Of a stretch of DNA of 10,949 bases, positions 1-6,559 are shown piece after piece. The notes under the pieces are model-generated. The model searched no databases, was not told the origin of the DNA, and was given only the letters and a program-made list of their open reading frames with translations. Position numbers and translations under genes: made by a program. Origin of the DNA: a bacterium (GTDB taxonomy: Bacteria; Patescibacteriota; Patescibacteriia; Patescibacteriales; JAKAJF01); contig JAKAJF010000024.1 of the NCBI GenBank assembly GCA_021813875.1, forward strand, positions 1 through 10,949. Reading direction: 5' to 3'. Numbering within the stretch: position 1 is the stretch's first letter; each line of letters starts with the position of its first letter.

Positions 1-129
1 TTCTTTACCCTTGAAGAAATGGAAGATTGTTTTAAAAACGCCGGTTTTGAGGTAAGCTATAAAAAAGTGGTTCCTGGCGAAGGAGTAAATTGGATCCAAA
101 TAATAGGAAAAAATAAAGGAGAATTATAA
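1..129 (+). CDS. C-terminal fragment, probable class I SAM-dependent methyltransferase
   Basis: The window opens inside a gene; frame 1 is open from base 1 to a TAA at 127-129 and gives the last 42 residues. The sequence has the look of a methyltransferase end: a leucine/glutamate-rich segment ending in KNAGFEV, as in the common 'eelkelleeaGFevv' helix-strand before the last strands, then NWIQIIGKNK, like the final 'wi.viakk' strand. No SAM-binding motif is visible because the N-terminal part lies outside the window. The next gene starts at the base right after the stop, so the two are probably cotranscribed. The family call is an inference from a short tail. Confidence 0.45.
   Translation, partial: FFTLEEMEDCFKNAGFEVSYKKVVPGEGVNWIQIIGKNKGEL
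116..121 (+). promoter_or_regulatory. Shine-Dalgarno of the MazG-like gene
   Basis: AAGGAG lies 8 nt before the ATG at 130, inside the end of the preceding gene. It supports that start and translational linkage of the two genes. Confidence 0.7.
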
Positions 130-453
130 ATGGAGGCAAAAGTCACAAAATATGATAAGCTCGTCCGGGATAGGATCCTTGAGATTATCAGGGCGGACGG
201 CAAAGAACCGGTCAGCCATATCGCTGACGGCAAAGAATATTGGGAGAAGCTGAAGCAGAAATTAGCGGAAGAGGTTACGGAGTTCTTTGAGGCCGAAAAC
301 GAACTCGAGATGGCCGATGTTCTCGAAGTCATCAAGGCCATCATGAAGTTCAAGGGCTTCGATGAGAAAGAGATCGAAAAAATCCGTCTGGAGAGAAGGG
401 AAAAGAGGGGCGGGTTCGAGGAAAAGATAATTTTGGAGGAGGTCCGAGAATGA
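130..453 (+). CDS. MazG-like nucleoside triphosphate pyrophosphohydrolase
   Basis: A 107-residue protein of the all-alpha NTP pyrophosphatase (MazG-like) superfamily. It opens with YDKLVRDRILEII (residues 8-20), close to the KLVRDKIPEII signature of the small 'house-cleaning' pyrophosphohydrolases (COG4997 type). The metal-binding pattern of the superfamily is visible: E47, E48 and E51 in EEVTE, then E60 and D63 in EMADV. Such proteins hydrolyse non-canonical or damaged NTPs to NMP and pyrophosphate in the cytoplasm; the substrate cannot be read from sequence. Length is normal for the family. The ATG at 130 directly follows the upstream stop and has an AAGGAG 8 nt before it. A hairpin terminator begins at the stop codon, so this is the last gene of its operon. 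Confidence 0.85.
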   Translation: MEAKVTKYDKLVRDRILEIIRADGKEPVSHIADGKEYWEKLKQKLAEEVTEFFEAENELEMADVLEVIKAIMKFKGFDEKEIEKIRLERREKRGGFEEKIILEEVRE

Positions 454-477
454 TCAAGCGCAAAGCTTGATTTTTTT
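453..477 (+). terminator. Rho-independent terminator after the MazG-like gene
   Basis: TCAAGC (454-459), loop GCAAA, GCTTGA (465-470), then seven T (471-477); A453-T471 can add a pair. It overlaps the last base of the stop codon. Confidence 0.85.
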
Positions 478-530
478 ATTATTTTAAAGTAAGCTTAAAT
501 ATCAATCCAACCGTTCTTTTAACTCTACCA

Positions 531-540
531 GGAGAGGAGA
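531..540 (+). promoter_or_regulatory. Shine-Dalgarno of the HD hydrolase gene
   Basis: GGAGAGGAGA lies just before the ATG at 546 (AGGAG to ATG 6 nt), a strong ribosome binding site that fixes the start. I see no convincing -35/-10 pair in the 454-530 spacer. Confidence 0.75.
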
Positions 541-545
541 GTCTC

Positions 546-1154
546 ATGAATAATGAAGCGATTTATCTTTATGGATTTTTCAAGGGCCGGAATATGCCCT
601 TGGCCATGAAGGCCGTGACCCGGGCCAGCGAATGGCACAAGGGTCAGACCAGGAATGATGGTTCGCCTTATATAAACCATCCTATAACGGTCGGCCGACT
701 TTTGGTAAACCAGCACATATATGACGATGTGACTCTGGCCGCCGCTATCCTGCATGATGTTATTGATGACAAACGCGCCACCTATGATGAAGTAAAAAAG
801 GAGTTCGGTGAAGAGGTGGCTGACTTAGCGGAGGTGCTGGCCGACAAAGATCTGGACAGGATAGCTAAAGATATCCGCACTATTTTGATCAAGGCTGCCG
901 ACAGGACTTATAATATCGGCACTATGGTCGGAGTTTTCGACGTTCCGAAGCTCAAGAAATACGTCTCGGAGACCGAAGAAAAGATCCTGACCATGATGAA
1001 ACAGGCCAGAAGGACTTATCTCGAGTATAGCGACGCCCTGGTCTCTTTCCGGGACCACATCGTCAACGTCATCAAGGTCGTCAAACACGTGATCGAGCTC
1101 TCCGAAGAGAATGCCAGGCTAAAAGAACAAGTTTTTGTCCAGGCCGCCCCCTAA
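546..1154 (+). CDS. RelA/SpoT-type HD-domain hydrolase (probable small alarmone hydrolase)
   Basis: A 202-residue protein that is only the HD hydrolase domain of the RelA/SpoT family, without synthetase, TGS or ACT domains. Family motifs are in order: H31-K-G-Q-T-R with DGSPYINHP (38-46), the HD pair in LHDVIDD (H70, D71), the TYDEVKKEFGEEV helix (79-91), and KAADRTYNI (116-124) with D119 as the last metal ligand. H45, H70, D71 and D119 make a plausible complete manganese site. Stand-alone members (Mesh1-like small alarmone hydrolases) remove the 3'-pyrophosphate of (p)ppGpp. The segment between the HD motif and KAADR is shorter than in Mesh1, and the C-terminus (about 160-198) is a charged, coiled-coil-like helix. 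Substrate is inferred, as related HD proteins can act on other nucleotides. The gene is bounded by terminators on both sides. Confidence 0.8.
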   Translation: MNNEAIYLYGFFKGRNMPLAMKAVTRASEWHKGQTRNDGSPYINHPITVGRLLVNQHIYDDVTLAAAILHDVIDDKRATYDEVKKEFGEEVADLAEVLADKDLDRIAKDIRTILIKAADRTYNIGTMVGVFDVPKLKKYVSETEEKILTMMKQARRTYLEYSDALVSFRDHIVNVIKVVKHVIELSEENARLKEQVFVQAAP

Positions 1155-1178
1155 GAGCCAATAAACGGCTCTTTTTTC
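1153..1178 (+). terminator. Rho-independent terminator after the HD hydrolase
   Basis: AAGAGCC (1153-1159), loop AATAAAC, GGCTCTT (1167-1173), with six T from 1172 to 1177. The left arm starts inside the stop codon. Confidence 0.88.
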
Positions 1179-1189
1179 TTGGAAATAAC

Positions 1190-1219
1190 TTGACAATCGA
1201 CCCTTCTTTCCCGTAGGAT
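1190..1219 (+). promoter_or_regulatory. Sigma-70 type promoter of the mannose-1-phosphate guanylyltransferase gene
   Basis: TTGACA at 1190-1195, an 18-nt spacer, then TAGGAT at 1214-1219 (4 of 6 to TATAAT). The likely transcription start near 1226 leaves only about 9 nt before the ATG at 1235, so the mRNA would be nearly leaderless. Confidence 0.65.
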
Positions 1220-1234
1220 GAGTGTATTAAAACT

Positions 1235-2605
1235 ATGCATAGCGTCATCCTCTGCGGGGGTTCCGGGACCCGGCTTTGGCCCCTTTCTCGCAAGAATTTC
1301 CCCAAACAATTTTTAAATCTATACAATGACAATTCTCTCCTGCAAGAGACTTTTTTGCGCTTGAGGGAAATCATGCCGGCCGAGAACATTTACTTCATCA
1401 CCAATAATGATAATTTTTTCAATGTCTTCAACCAGATCAAAGAGATCGAAAAGAGCTTCAAGGCTTCACAGGTCTTGATCGAGCCGGCGAGCCTCAATAC
1501 CGCCCCGGCCATGACTTACGCCATCAAGCATCTGGCCGAGAAAGCCAAGGTCGACCTCGATGAACCGATCATTTTCCTGCCCTCCGACCATTACATCGGG
1601 GACAAGGAAGCTTTCGCTAAGACCGTCGCGGGTGCCATGGCCAACGTCGGACCCCATATCGGCACGATCGGCATCGTCCCATCCAAGCCGGAGACCGGTT
1701 ATGGCTATATCCGCAAAGGCGAGAGAGAAAATAATTATTTCAAAGTCCTGGAATTCAGGGAGAAGCCGGACAGAGCCGTGGCCGAAGAATACCTAAGGTC
1801 GGGCCAATATCTTTGGAACTCGGGCATGTATATCTTTACCATCCGGGCTTTCGTCAAGGAGCTGCGTCTCCATGCCCCGGAAATTTACTCTTTACTGACT
1901 AAAGATTTCGAGAATTTTACCAGGCAGTTCCATACCCTGCCTTCGATCTCGATCGACTACGCTATTTCCGAAAAATCTAACAATACTATCGTCTTTGAAG
2001 GCGATTTCGGCTGGAATGACATCGGCTCCTTCGACAGCCTTACGGAGATTCTGGATAATCATAACCCCAGGCATATCAGCATCGACTCGAAGAATGTCTT
2101 TGTCCATAGCGCCAATAATCGCCTGGTCGCCACTTTGGGCGTCGAAGACCTGAATGTCATTGAGACTAACGATAGCATCCTTGTCTATAAGCGTGGCCGC
2201 GGAGAGGAAGTCAAAAAGATAGTCGATCACCTCAAAGAGAATAATCTCAAAGAGATCGAACACAACCTTGTCGTGCACAGACCCTGGGGCAAATATGAAG
2301 TCTTGATCGATAGCCCTCTCCATAAGGTCAAAAAGATCACCGTTTATCCGGGTGCCCAGTTGAGCCTGCAGAAGCATTTTCACCGGGTCGAGCATTGGGT
2401 CGTCATCAAAGGCATGGCCAAGGTTACCAATGGAGACAAGGAAATCTTTTTGAAGGAGAATGAGAGCACCTTTATCCCGGCCATGACCGTCCATCGCCTG
2501 GAGAATCCCGGCAAGATCAATGTTGAGATTATCGAGGTCCAGACCGGCCATTATCTCGAGGAGGATGATATCATTAGGTTCGAAGACGCCTATAATCGTA
2601 AATAA
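1235..2605 (+). CDS. manC: Mannose-1-phosphate guanylyltransferase / mannose-6-phosphate isomerase
   Basis: A 456-residue bifunctional enzyme of the ManC/CpsB/AlgA type. The N-terminal nucleotidyltransferase starts with GGSGTRLWP (8-16) and has EPASLNTAPA, FLPSDHY (114-120) and FGWNDIGSF, all typical of GDP-mannose pyrophosphorylases. The C-terminal third is a type II phosphomannose isomerase cupin that begins at HRPWGKYEVL and holds H381, H383 and H387 as candidate metal ligands. It makes GDP-mannose from mannose-1-phosphate and GTP and converts fructose-6-P to mannose-6-P, feeding surface polysaccharide or glycoprotein synthesis. Length is slightly under the usual 470-480. The ATG at 1235 puts the nucleotide-binding motif at the normal distance from the N-terminus, although it has no Shine-Dalgarno. 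No glycosyltransferase or other sugar gene lies beside it. Confidence 0.93.
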   Translation: MHSVILCGGSGTRLWPLSRKNFPKQFLNLYNDNSLLQETFLRLREIMPAENIYFITNNDNFFNVFNQIKEIEKSFKASQVLIEPASLNTAPAMTYAIKHLAEKAKVDLDEPIIFLPSDHYIGDKEAFAKTVAGAMANVGPHIGTIGIVPSKPETGYGYIRKGERENNYFKVLEFREKPDRAVAEEYLRSGQYLWNSGMYIFTIRAFVKELRLHAPEIYSLLTKDFENFTRQFHTLPSISIDYAISEKSNNTIVFEGDFGWNDIGSFDSLTEILDNHNPRHISIDSKNVFVHSANNRLVATLGVEDLNVIETNDSILVYKRGRGEEVKKIVDHLKENNLKEIEHNLVVHRPWGKYEVLIDSPLHKVKKITVYPGAQLSLQKHFHRVEHWVVIKGMAKVTNGDKEIFLKENESTFIPAMTVHRLENPGKINVEIIEVQTGHYLEEDDIIRFEDAYNRK

Positions 2606-2609
2606 ACGC

Positions 2610-2638
2610 TTGCCTTTTATAAATAATTGGTCTAAAAT
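2610..2638 (+). promoter_or_regulatory. Predicted promoter of the secD-secF operon
   Basis: TTGCCT (2610-2615), 17-nt spacer, TAAAAT (2633-2638). The start near 2645 gives a leader of about 55 nt to the secD ATG at 2701. Confidence 0.55.
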
Positions 2639-2671
2639 TATTAAAGAAAAGCTTAAATTGTTAATAATCTC

Positions 2672-2690
2672 AAACTATTTTTAATAGTTT
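2672..2690 (+). terminator. AT-rich hairpin with T-rich tail in the secD leader
   Basis: AAACTATT (2672-2679), loop TTT, AATAGTTT (2683-2690), followed by ATTTATTTTT up to the secD ATG. It may be the weak terminator of the upstream gene, which has no other, or a structure controlling secD. It lies between the predicted secD promoter and its start codon. Confidence 0.4.
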
Positions 2691-2700
2691 ATTTATTTTT

Positions 2701-4803
2701 ATGCCGGAAAATCTACTTAAAAAAATATTCCAGCCCAGCGGACGCGGGAAGGCCCGTTGGATCACTGTCTTGATCATCCTTCTCGTGATTGTCAGCGGCC
2801 TGGTGGACGCCGGAAATTATTATAATAAAGGGGCTGATTGGCTGGCGGCCAAGACCAAGGATGTCATCCAGCTGCCTCACACGGCAGGCGGCAACTTCAG
2901 GCTCGGCCTCGACCTCCTGGGCGGGACCCAATTGACCTATAAGGCCGATGTTTCCGCCATCGCTCCCCAAGACCAGGCTTCGGCCGTCGAGGGGGCCCGA
3001 GACGTCATCGAACGCCGCGTCAATGTCTTCGGCGTCAGCGAGCCGAATATCGAGACCAACAAATCGGGAAATAATTATGAGATTATCGTGGAATTGGCCG
3101 GCATCAAGGATGTCAATCAGGCCATCAAGATGATCGGCGAGACCCCGATTTTGGAATTCAAGGAGCAGAATACCCAGAAGACCCTGACCCCCGACGAGCA
3201 GAAGCAGATCGACCAGGAGAACAAACAGGCCGAAGCTCAAGCCACCGACGTCTTAGGCAAGGTGTTGTCGGGGGGAGACTTTACGGCTCTGGCCAAGCAG
3301 TTCAGCCAGGACGACGCCACCAAGGCTAATGGCGGCGAGCTGGGCTGGATCACGGAAAAAGATAACCCGGAGATCGTCGATATCGCCAAGAACCTCAAAA
3401 AAGGAGAGACAGTCCATGATTTCACCAAAACTAGCAAAGGTTATGAGATCGTCAAATTGGAAGATATGAAACCCAAGACTGATCCTTTTAACGATAAAGT
3501 GCAGGAAAAGGAAGTACAAGCGGCCCATATTTTGATATGTTATCAGGGGGTCGATGGCTGCACTAACGGTCTGACCAAGGACCAGGCCCTGGCCAAGATT
3601 AAGAGTTTAAAGGCCCAGGCCACTCCGGCCAATTTCAAGGACCTGGCCAGGGCTAATTCGACCGAACCGGGAGCCAAGCAGTCCGGCGGTGAGCTGGGCT
3701 GGTTCGGCAAGGGAGCCATGGTCAAGCCTTTCGAGGATGAGGTCTTTGCCCAGAAGGTCGGGACCATTTCCGATCCGGTCGAGACCCAGTTTGGCTATCA
3801 CCTGATCTATAAAGAAGGAGAAAGACCGGTCTATGAATATAAGGTCCAGCATATTTTGATCAAGACGACCAGTGCCCAAGACATCCTCGGGAACCAGGGC
3901 GAATGGAAGAATACTGAATTGACCGGCAAGAACTTGCAGCACGCCACCGTCCAGTTCGATCCCAATAGCGGCGCTCCGCAGGTATCTTTGGAGTTTGATA
4001 GCCAGGGCGCTAAGATGTTTGAAGACATCACTGGCAGGAACGTCGGCAAGCCGGTCGCCATTTTCCTGGACGGTTATCCGATTAGCATCCCGACCGTCAA
4101 TGAAAGGATTACTGGCGGCAAAGCGGTCATTACCGGAAATTTCAACATCCAAGAGGCTAAATTGTTGGCCCAGCGTCTGAACGCCGGCGCCTTGCCCGTA
4201 CCGATCAATCTGGTCGACCAGCAGACTGTCGGCGCCACTTTGGGCCAGAAATCAGTTTCGGACAGTCTTAAGGCCGGCATTATCGGCTTCATCCTGGTCG
4301 CCCTCTTCATGATCATCTTTTATCGGTTGCTCGGCGTGGCCGCGGTTATCTCTCTGGCGATCTACGGCATCCTGGTCCTGGCCGTCTTCAAGCTTTGGCC
4401 GGTGACTTTGACCTTGGCCGGTCTGGCCGGATTCATCATGTCCATCGGCATGGCCGTCGACGCCAACATCCTGATCTTCGCCCGTTTTAAAGAAGAATTG
4501 AGGAACGGCAAGCCCTTCGGCTTGGCCCTGGAAGAAGGCTTCAGAAGAGCCTGGCTCTCCATCCGCGACTCGAACGTCTCCACCTTGATCACCGCCTTTA
4601 TCCTGATCCAATTCTCGACCAGCATCGTCAAGGGCTTCGCGGTTACTTTGGGCTTGGGCGTCATCGTTTCCATGTTCACGGCTATCGTCATTACCAGAAA
4701 TATCTTAAATATGATGTTGGGCAACTGGGTCGAAAAGCATCCTTGGCTCGTCGGTGGTCGGCGCGATAAAGAGCAGGCCGAAGTTTTAGAAAACGCCAAC
4801 TAA
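2701..4803 (+). CDS. secD: Protein translocase subunit SecD with inserted parvulin domains
   Basis: A 700-residue SecD. The frame is canonical: membrane helix about 20-38; GLDLLGG (69-75) opening the first periplasmic domain; RRVNVFGV (105-112); PILEFK (149-154); then W402 with ELTGKNLQ (406-413), the VGKPVAIFLDGYPIS segment and LAQRLNAGALPVP; and five C-terminal helices with GMAVDANILIFARFKEELR (583-601). Unusually, about 235 residues (156-390) sit between the PILEFK strand and the LTGK segment. They hold a parvulin-like domain (about 165-257, GGELGWI 211-217), a full parvulin domain (271-371: H276, GGELGWF 329-335, M340, F344, GYH 365-367), and a lone VQHILIKT strand (382-389). SecD works with SecF to complete and pull export through SecYEG using the proton gradient. 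The inserted domains should face outside, where they could catalyse prolyl isomerisation of emerging proteins. The ATG at 2701 has no Shine-Dalgarno. Confidence 0.93.
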   Translation: MPENLLKKIFQPSGRGKARWITVLIILLVIVSGLVDAGNYYNKGADWLAAKTKDVIQLPHTAGGNFRLGLDLLGGTQLTYKADVSAIAPQDQASAVEGARDVIERRVNVFGVSEPNIETNKSGNNYEIIVELAGIKDVNQAIKMIGETPILEFKEQNTQKTLTPDEQKQIDQENKQAEAQATDVLGKVLSGGDFTALAKQFSQDDATKANGGELGWITEKDNPEIVDIAKNLKKGETVHDFTKTSKGYEIVKLEDMKPKTDPFNDKVQEKEVQAAHILICYQGVDGCTNGLTKDQALAKIKSLKAQATPANFKDLARANSTEPGAKQSGGELGWFGKGAMVKPFEDEVFAQKVGTISDPVETQFGYHLIYKEGERPVYEYKVQHILIKTTSAQDILGNQGEWKNTELTGKNLQHATVQFDPNSGAPQVSLEFDSQGAKMFEDITGRNVGKPVAIFLDGYPISIPTVNERITGGKAVITGNFNIQEAKLLAQRLNAGALPVPINLVDQQTVGATLGQKSVSDSLKAGIIGFILVALFMIIFYRLLGVAAVISLAIYGILVLAVFKLWPVTLTLAGLAGFIMSIGMAVDANILIFARFKEELRNGKPFGLALEEGFRRAWLSIRDSNVSTLITAFILIQFSTSIVKGFAVTLGLGVIVSMFTAIVITRNILNMMLGNWVEKHPWLVGGRRDKEQAEVLENAN

Positions 4804-4812
4804 ACTAAAAAT

Positions 4813-5706
4813 ATGTATAGTATCATTCAAAAAAGAAAAATTTGGTTATCGATCTCAGGAGCTCTGTTCGTGGCTTTTTTGGCCGCCCTCTTTATCTGGG
4901 GTTTCAAGTGGGGCATCGATTTTACCGGCGGCAGCTTGTTGGAAATCAGATTCCAGGGCCAAAGGCCGACCATCGCCGAGGCTCAGAACGCTTTGAGCGG
5001 CCTAAATTTAGGCAGTTTGACCGTCCAGCCGGCGGGAGCCCAGGATATGATCTTCCGGTTCCAGGATACGACCGAGCAAAAGCATCAGGAAGCTTTGGCT
5101 AAATTGAAGCAGATCTCTAAGGGCGGATTGGAACAGCTGCAATTCGATTCGGTCGGACCTTCGATCGGCCAGGAATTGAAGCGCAAATCGGTCTATGCCA
5201 TCTTCTTCGTCTTTATCGCGATCGTCCTCTATATCAGTTTCGCCTTCAGGAAAGTTTCCAAACCCGTCGCTTCTTGGAAATACGGTATTTCAGCCCTGGT
5301 CGCCATGTTCCATGACGTCATCATCACCCTGGGAGTCTTCTCGGTCTTGGGGAGATTCTATGGCGTCGAACTTAATTCCGCTTTCGTGGCCGCCGTCCTG
5401 ACCGTCCTCGGCTATTCCGTCCATGATACCATCGTCGTCTTCGACAGGACCCGCGAGAACCTTCCTAAGAGCAACGAAGATTTTGCCGGGACTGTCAATA
5501 AAAGCTTGAATCAGACTTTGGGCCGTTCGATCAGCACCTCTCTGACCGTGCTTCTGACCTTGGTGGCGGTCGTCATCTTCGGCGGCGCCTCCATCAGGAC
5601 CTTTTCTTTGGCCCTGGCGATCGGCATCTTCATCGGCACCTATTCTTCGATCTTCGTGGCTTCGCCGCTCTTAGTTGTCTGGAACAATTGGAATAATAAT
5701 AGATAA
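4813..5706 (+). CDS. secF: Protein translocase subunit SecF
   Basis: A 297-residue SecF, 9 nt after the secD stop and clearly in its operon. It has a first membrane helix (about 12-31) followed by GIDFTGGS (34-41, the SecF counterpart of GLDLqGG), a short periplasmic domain ending in VGPSIGQELKRKS, and five C-terminal helices. The signature VLGYSVHDTIVVFDRTREN (198-216) and the NQTLGRSISTS segment are intact. With SecD it forms the accessory complex that uses the membrane proton gradient late in Sec-dependent export. There is no insertion, in contrast to its SecD partner, and no Shine-Dalgarno; the ATG at 4813 fits the usual N-terminus (short, basic KRKIWLSIS before the helix). A strong terminator follows the stop. 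Confidence 0.95.
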   Translation: MYSIIQKRKIWLSISGALFVAFLAALFIWGFKWGIDFTGGSLLEIRFQGQRPTIAEAQNALSGLNLGSLTVQPAGAQDMIFRFQDTTEQKHQEALAKLKQISKGGLEQLQFDSVGPSIGQELKRKSVYAIFFVFIAIVLYISFAFRKVSKPVASWKYGISALVAMFHDVIITLGVFSVLGRFYGVELNSAFVAAVLTVLGYSVHDTIVVFDRTRENLPKSNEDFAGTVNKSLNQTLGRSISTSLTVLLTLVAVVIFGGASIRTFSLALAIGIFIGTYSSIFVASPLLVVWNNWNNNR

Positions 5707-5714
5707 CTAATGGA

Positions 5715-5738
5715 GGGGCCTTTGAAAGGCCCCTTTTT
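5715..5738 (+). terminator. Rho-independent terminator of the secD-secF operon
   Basis: GGGGCCT (5715-5721), loop TTGAA, AGGCCCC (5727-5733), then five T. A GC-rich, textbook terminator. Confidence 0.93.
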
Positions 5739-5768
5739 ATCAGGTTGGCAAGCTGATTTTTTGTTTCC

Positions 5769-5797
5769 TTGACATTTTCTTTATAATAAGCTATAAT
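5769..5797 (+). promoter_or_regulatory. Perfect consensus sigma-70 promoter of the RRM protein gene
   Basis: TTGACA (5769-5774), exactly 17 nt, TATAAT (5792-5797): both hexamers and the spacer are at consensus. Transcription should start near 5804 and be strong. Confidence 0.9.
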
Positions 5798-5803
5798 TAA
5801 AAT

Positions 5804-5963
5804 AGTTGTAAGTTTTCTCAAAAAATCCCTTCGGGATGTTCTCTCCTTGCAATAGGGTTTGCCCTTAGAAGGAAAAAAGATAGAGCCATGTTTAGGCCTC
5901 TTGAAAGAAGAAAAGAGAAGCGGTCCGCCTTACAATAATATTTATTTAAGAGACCAAGCAAAT
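5804..5963 (+). promoter_or_regulatory. Long 5' untranslated leader of the RRM protein mRNA
   Basis: About 160 nt lie between the predicted transcription start and the ATG at 5964. It contains a small hairpin, ATCCC-TTC-GGGAT (5825-5837), a weaker one, AGGG-TTTG-CCCT (5854-5865), and a purine-rich run (5867-5920). There is no clear Shine-Dalgarno at the start. Leaders of this length are common for cold-shock and self-regulating RNA-binding proteins, so autoregulation is possible but unproven. Confidence 0.5.
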
Positions 5964-6290
5964 ATGGCAAAGAAGTTGTATGTTGGTGGTATTTCTTATT
6001 CCACCAGCGAAGATGCTTTAAAAGAGCATTTCTCACAGGCCGGTTCAGTCGAGTCGGCTGTCATCATCATGGATAAGATGACCGGACGCTCAAAAGGTTT
6101 CGGTTTCGTCGAAATGGCCACTGACGAAGATGCCCAGAACGCTATCGGCATGTTCAATGGCAAAGAGCTCGACGGCCGCAACCTGACCGTCAACGAAGCT
6201 CGCCCCATGGAAGCTCGCCCTCCTCGAAGAGAAGGTGGGTTTAACAGAGGCGGATTCGGCGGCGGCGACCGAGGTGGAAGAAATTGGTAA
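5964..6290 (+). CDS. Small RRM-domain RNA-binding protein with glycine/arginine-rich tail
   Basis: A 108-residue protein with one RNA recognition motif and a short disordered tail. RNP2 is LYVGGI (5-10) and RNP1 is KGFGFVEM (44-51), with the aromatic positions that stack on RNA all present. From about residue 82 the chain becomes Arg/Gly-rich (GGFNRGGFGGGDRGG near the end), as in cyanobacterial Rbp proteins and plant glycine-rich RNA-binding proteins. It probably binds single-stranded RNA in the cytoplasm, as an RNA chaperone or regulator. I chose the ATG at 5964 because MAKKLYVGG puts RNP2 at the usual place; the frame is open further upstream (ATG at 5859), but that segment has no similarity to the family and lies in the leader. 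It has its own strong promoter and terminator. Confidence 0.9.
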   Translation: MAKKLYVGGISYSTSEDALKEHFSQAGSVESAVIIMDKMTGRSKGFGFVEMATDEDAQNAIGMFNGKELDGRNLTVNEARPMEARPPRREGGFNRGGFGGGDRGGRNW

Positions 6291-6306
6291 TTCTTACTAA
6301 ATTTCG

Positions 6307-6336
6307 AAAAACAGCTCCCTTTAGGGAGCTGTTTTT
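6307..6336 (+). terminator. Strong terminator after the RRM gene
   Basis: ACAGCTCCC (6311-6319), loop TTTA, GGGAGCTGT (6324-6332), with flanking A and T runs that extend the stem. It could act in both directions. It separates the RRM gene from the hairpin/IS110-like locus. Confidence 0.93.
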
Positions 6337-6344
6337 GTTTGTAA

Positions 6345-6373
6345 TTGACAGTTTATATAATTTATGTTATTTT
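6345..6373 (+). promoter_or_regulatory. Predicted promoter of the hairpin array / IS110-like locus
   Basis: TTGACA (6345-6350), 17 nt, TATTTT (6368-6373). Transcription would begin near 6380, about 25 nt before the first hairpin. A TATAAT at 6356-6361 lies too close to this -35 to pair with it. Confidence 0.55.
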
Positions 6374-6405
6374 TATATATTCTTTGAAAATTGAATAATT
6401 AAAAT

Positions 6406-6468
6406 TTAGGCGGCGGACGCGAATACGGATGTCTAAAAAAGACGAATAAGGGCTTGTCTGTCGTCTAA
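6406..6468 (+). ncRNA. Hairpin H1
   Basis: Outer stem TTAGGCGGCGGAC (6406-6418) with GTCTGTCGTCTAA (6456-6468): 13 pairs, three of them G-U, so it pairs fully only as RNA. Left arm gcgaatacggat (6419-6430), inner hairpin GTCT-aaaaa-AGAC (6431-6443), GA (6444-6445), right arm ataagggctt (6446-6455). Confidence 0.85.
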
Positions 6469-6479
6469 TTTAATTCCCC

Positions 6480-6544
6480 TTGGGTAGAAAGACGGAATGC
6501 TCCTATGTCTTTTTAGACGAGAAAGGAGGTGTCTTTCTGCCCAG
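6480..6544 (+). ncRNA. Hairpin H2
   Basis: Outer stem TTGGGTAGAAAGAC (6480-6493) with GTCTTTCTGCCCAG (6531-6544): 14 pairs, two G-U. Left arm ggaatgctcctat (6494-6506, one base longer than the others), inner hairpin GTCT-tttt-AGAC (6507-6518), GA, right arm gaaaggaggt (6521-6530). CTCCT (6500-6504) and AGGAG (6524-6528) of the two arms could pair with each other. Confidence 0.88.
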
Positions 6545-6559
6545 CTTTTTAAAGCCAGT

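Noticed and set aside
1892..2551. Long antisense open frame (219 codons) across manC, and similar frames opposite secD and the IS110-like gene
   Set aside because: They are opposite-strand shadows of well-supported genes; the proteins are low-complexity and match nothing I know.
5859..5963. In-frame N-terminal extension of the RRM protein from an ATG at 5859
   Set aside because: It lies in the untranslated leader, has no RRM similarity, and the ATG at 5964 gives the standard N-terminus.
6356..6361. TATAAT as the -10 of the array promoter
   Set aside because: Only 5 nt separate it from the TTGACA, and no better -35 lies 16-18 nt upstream; the 6345-6373 pair is preferred.
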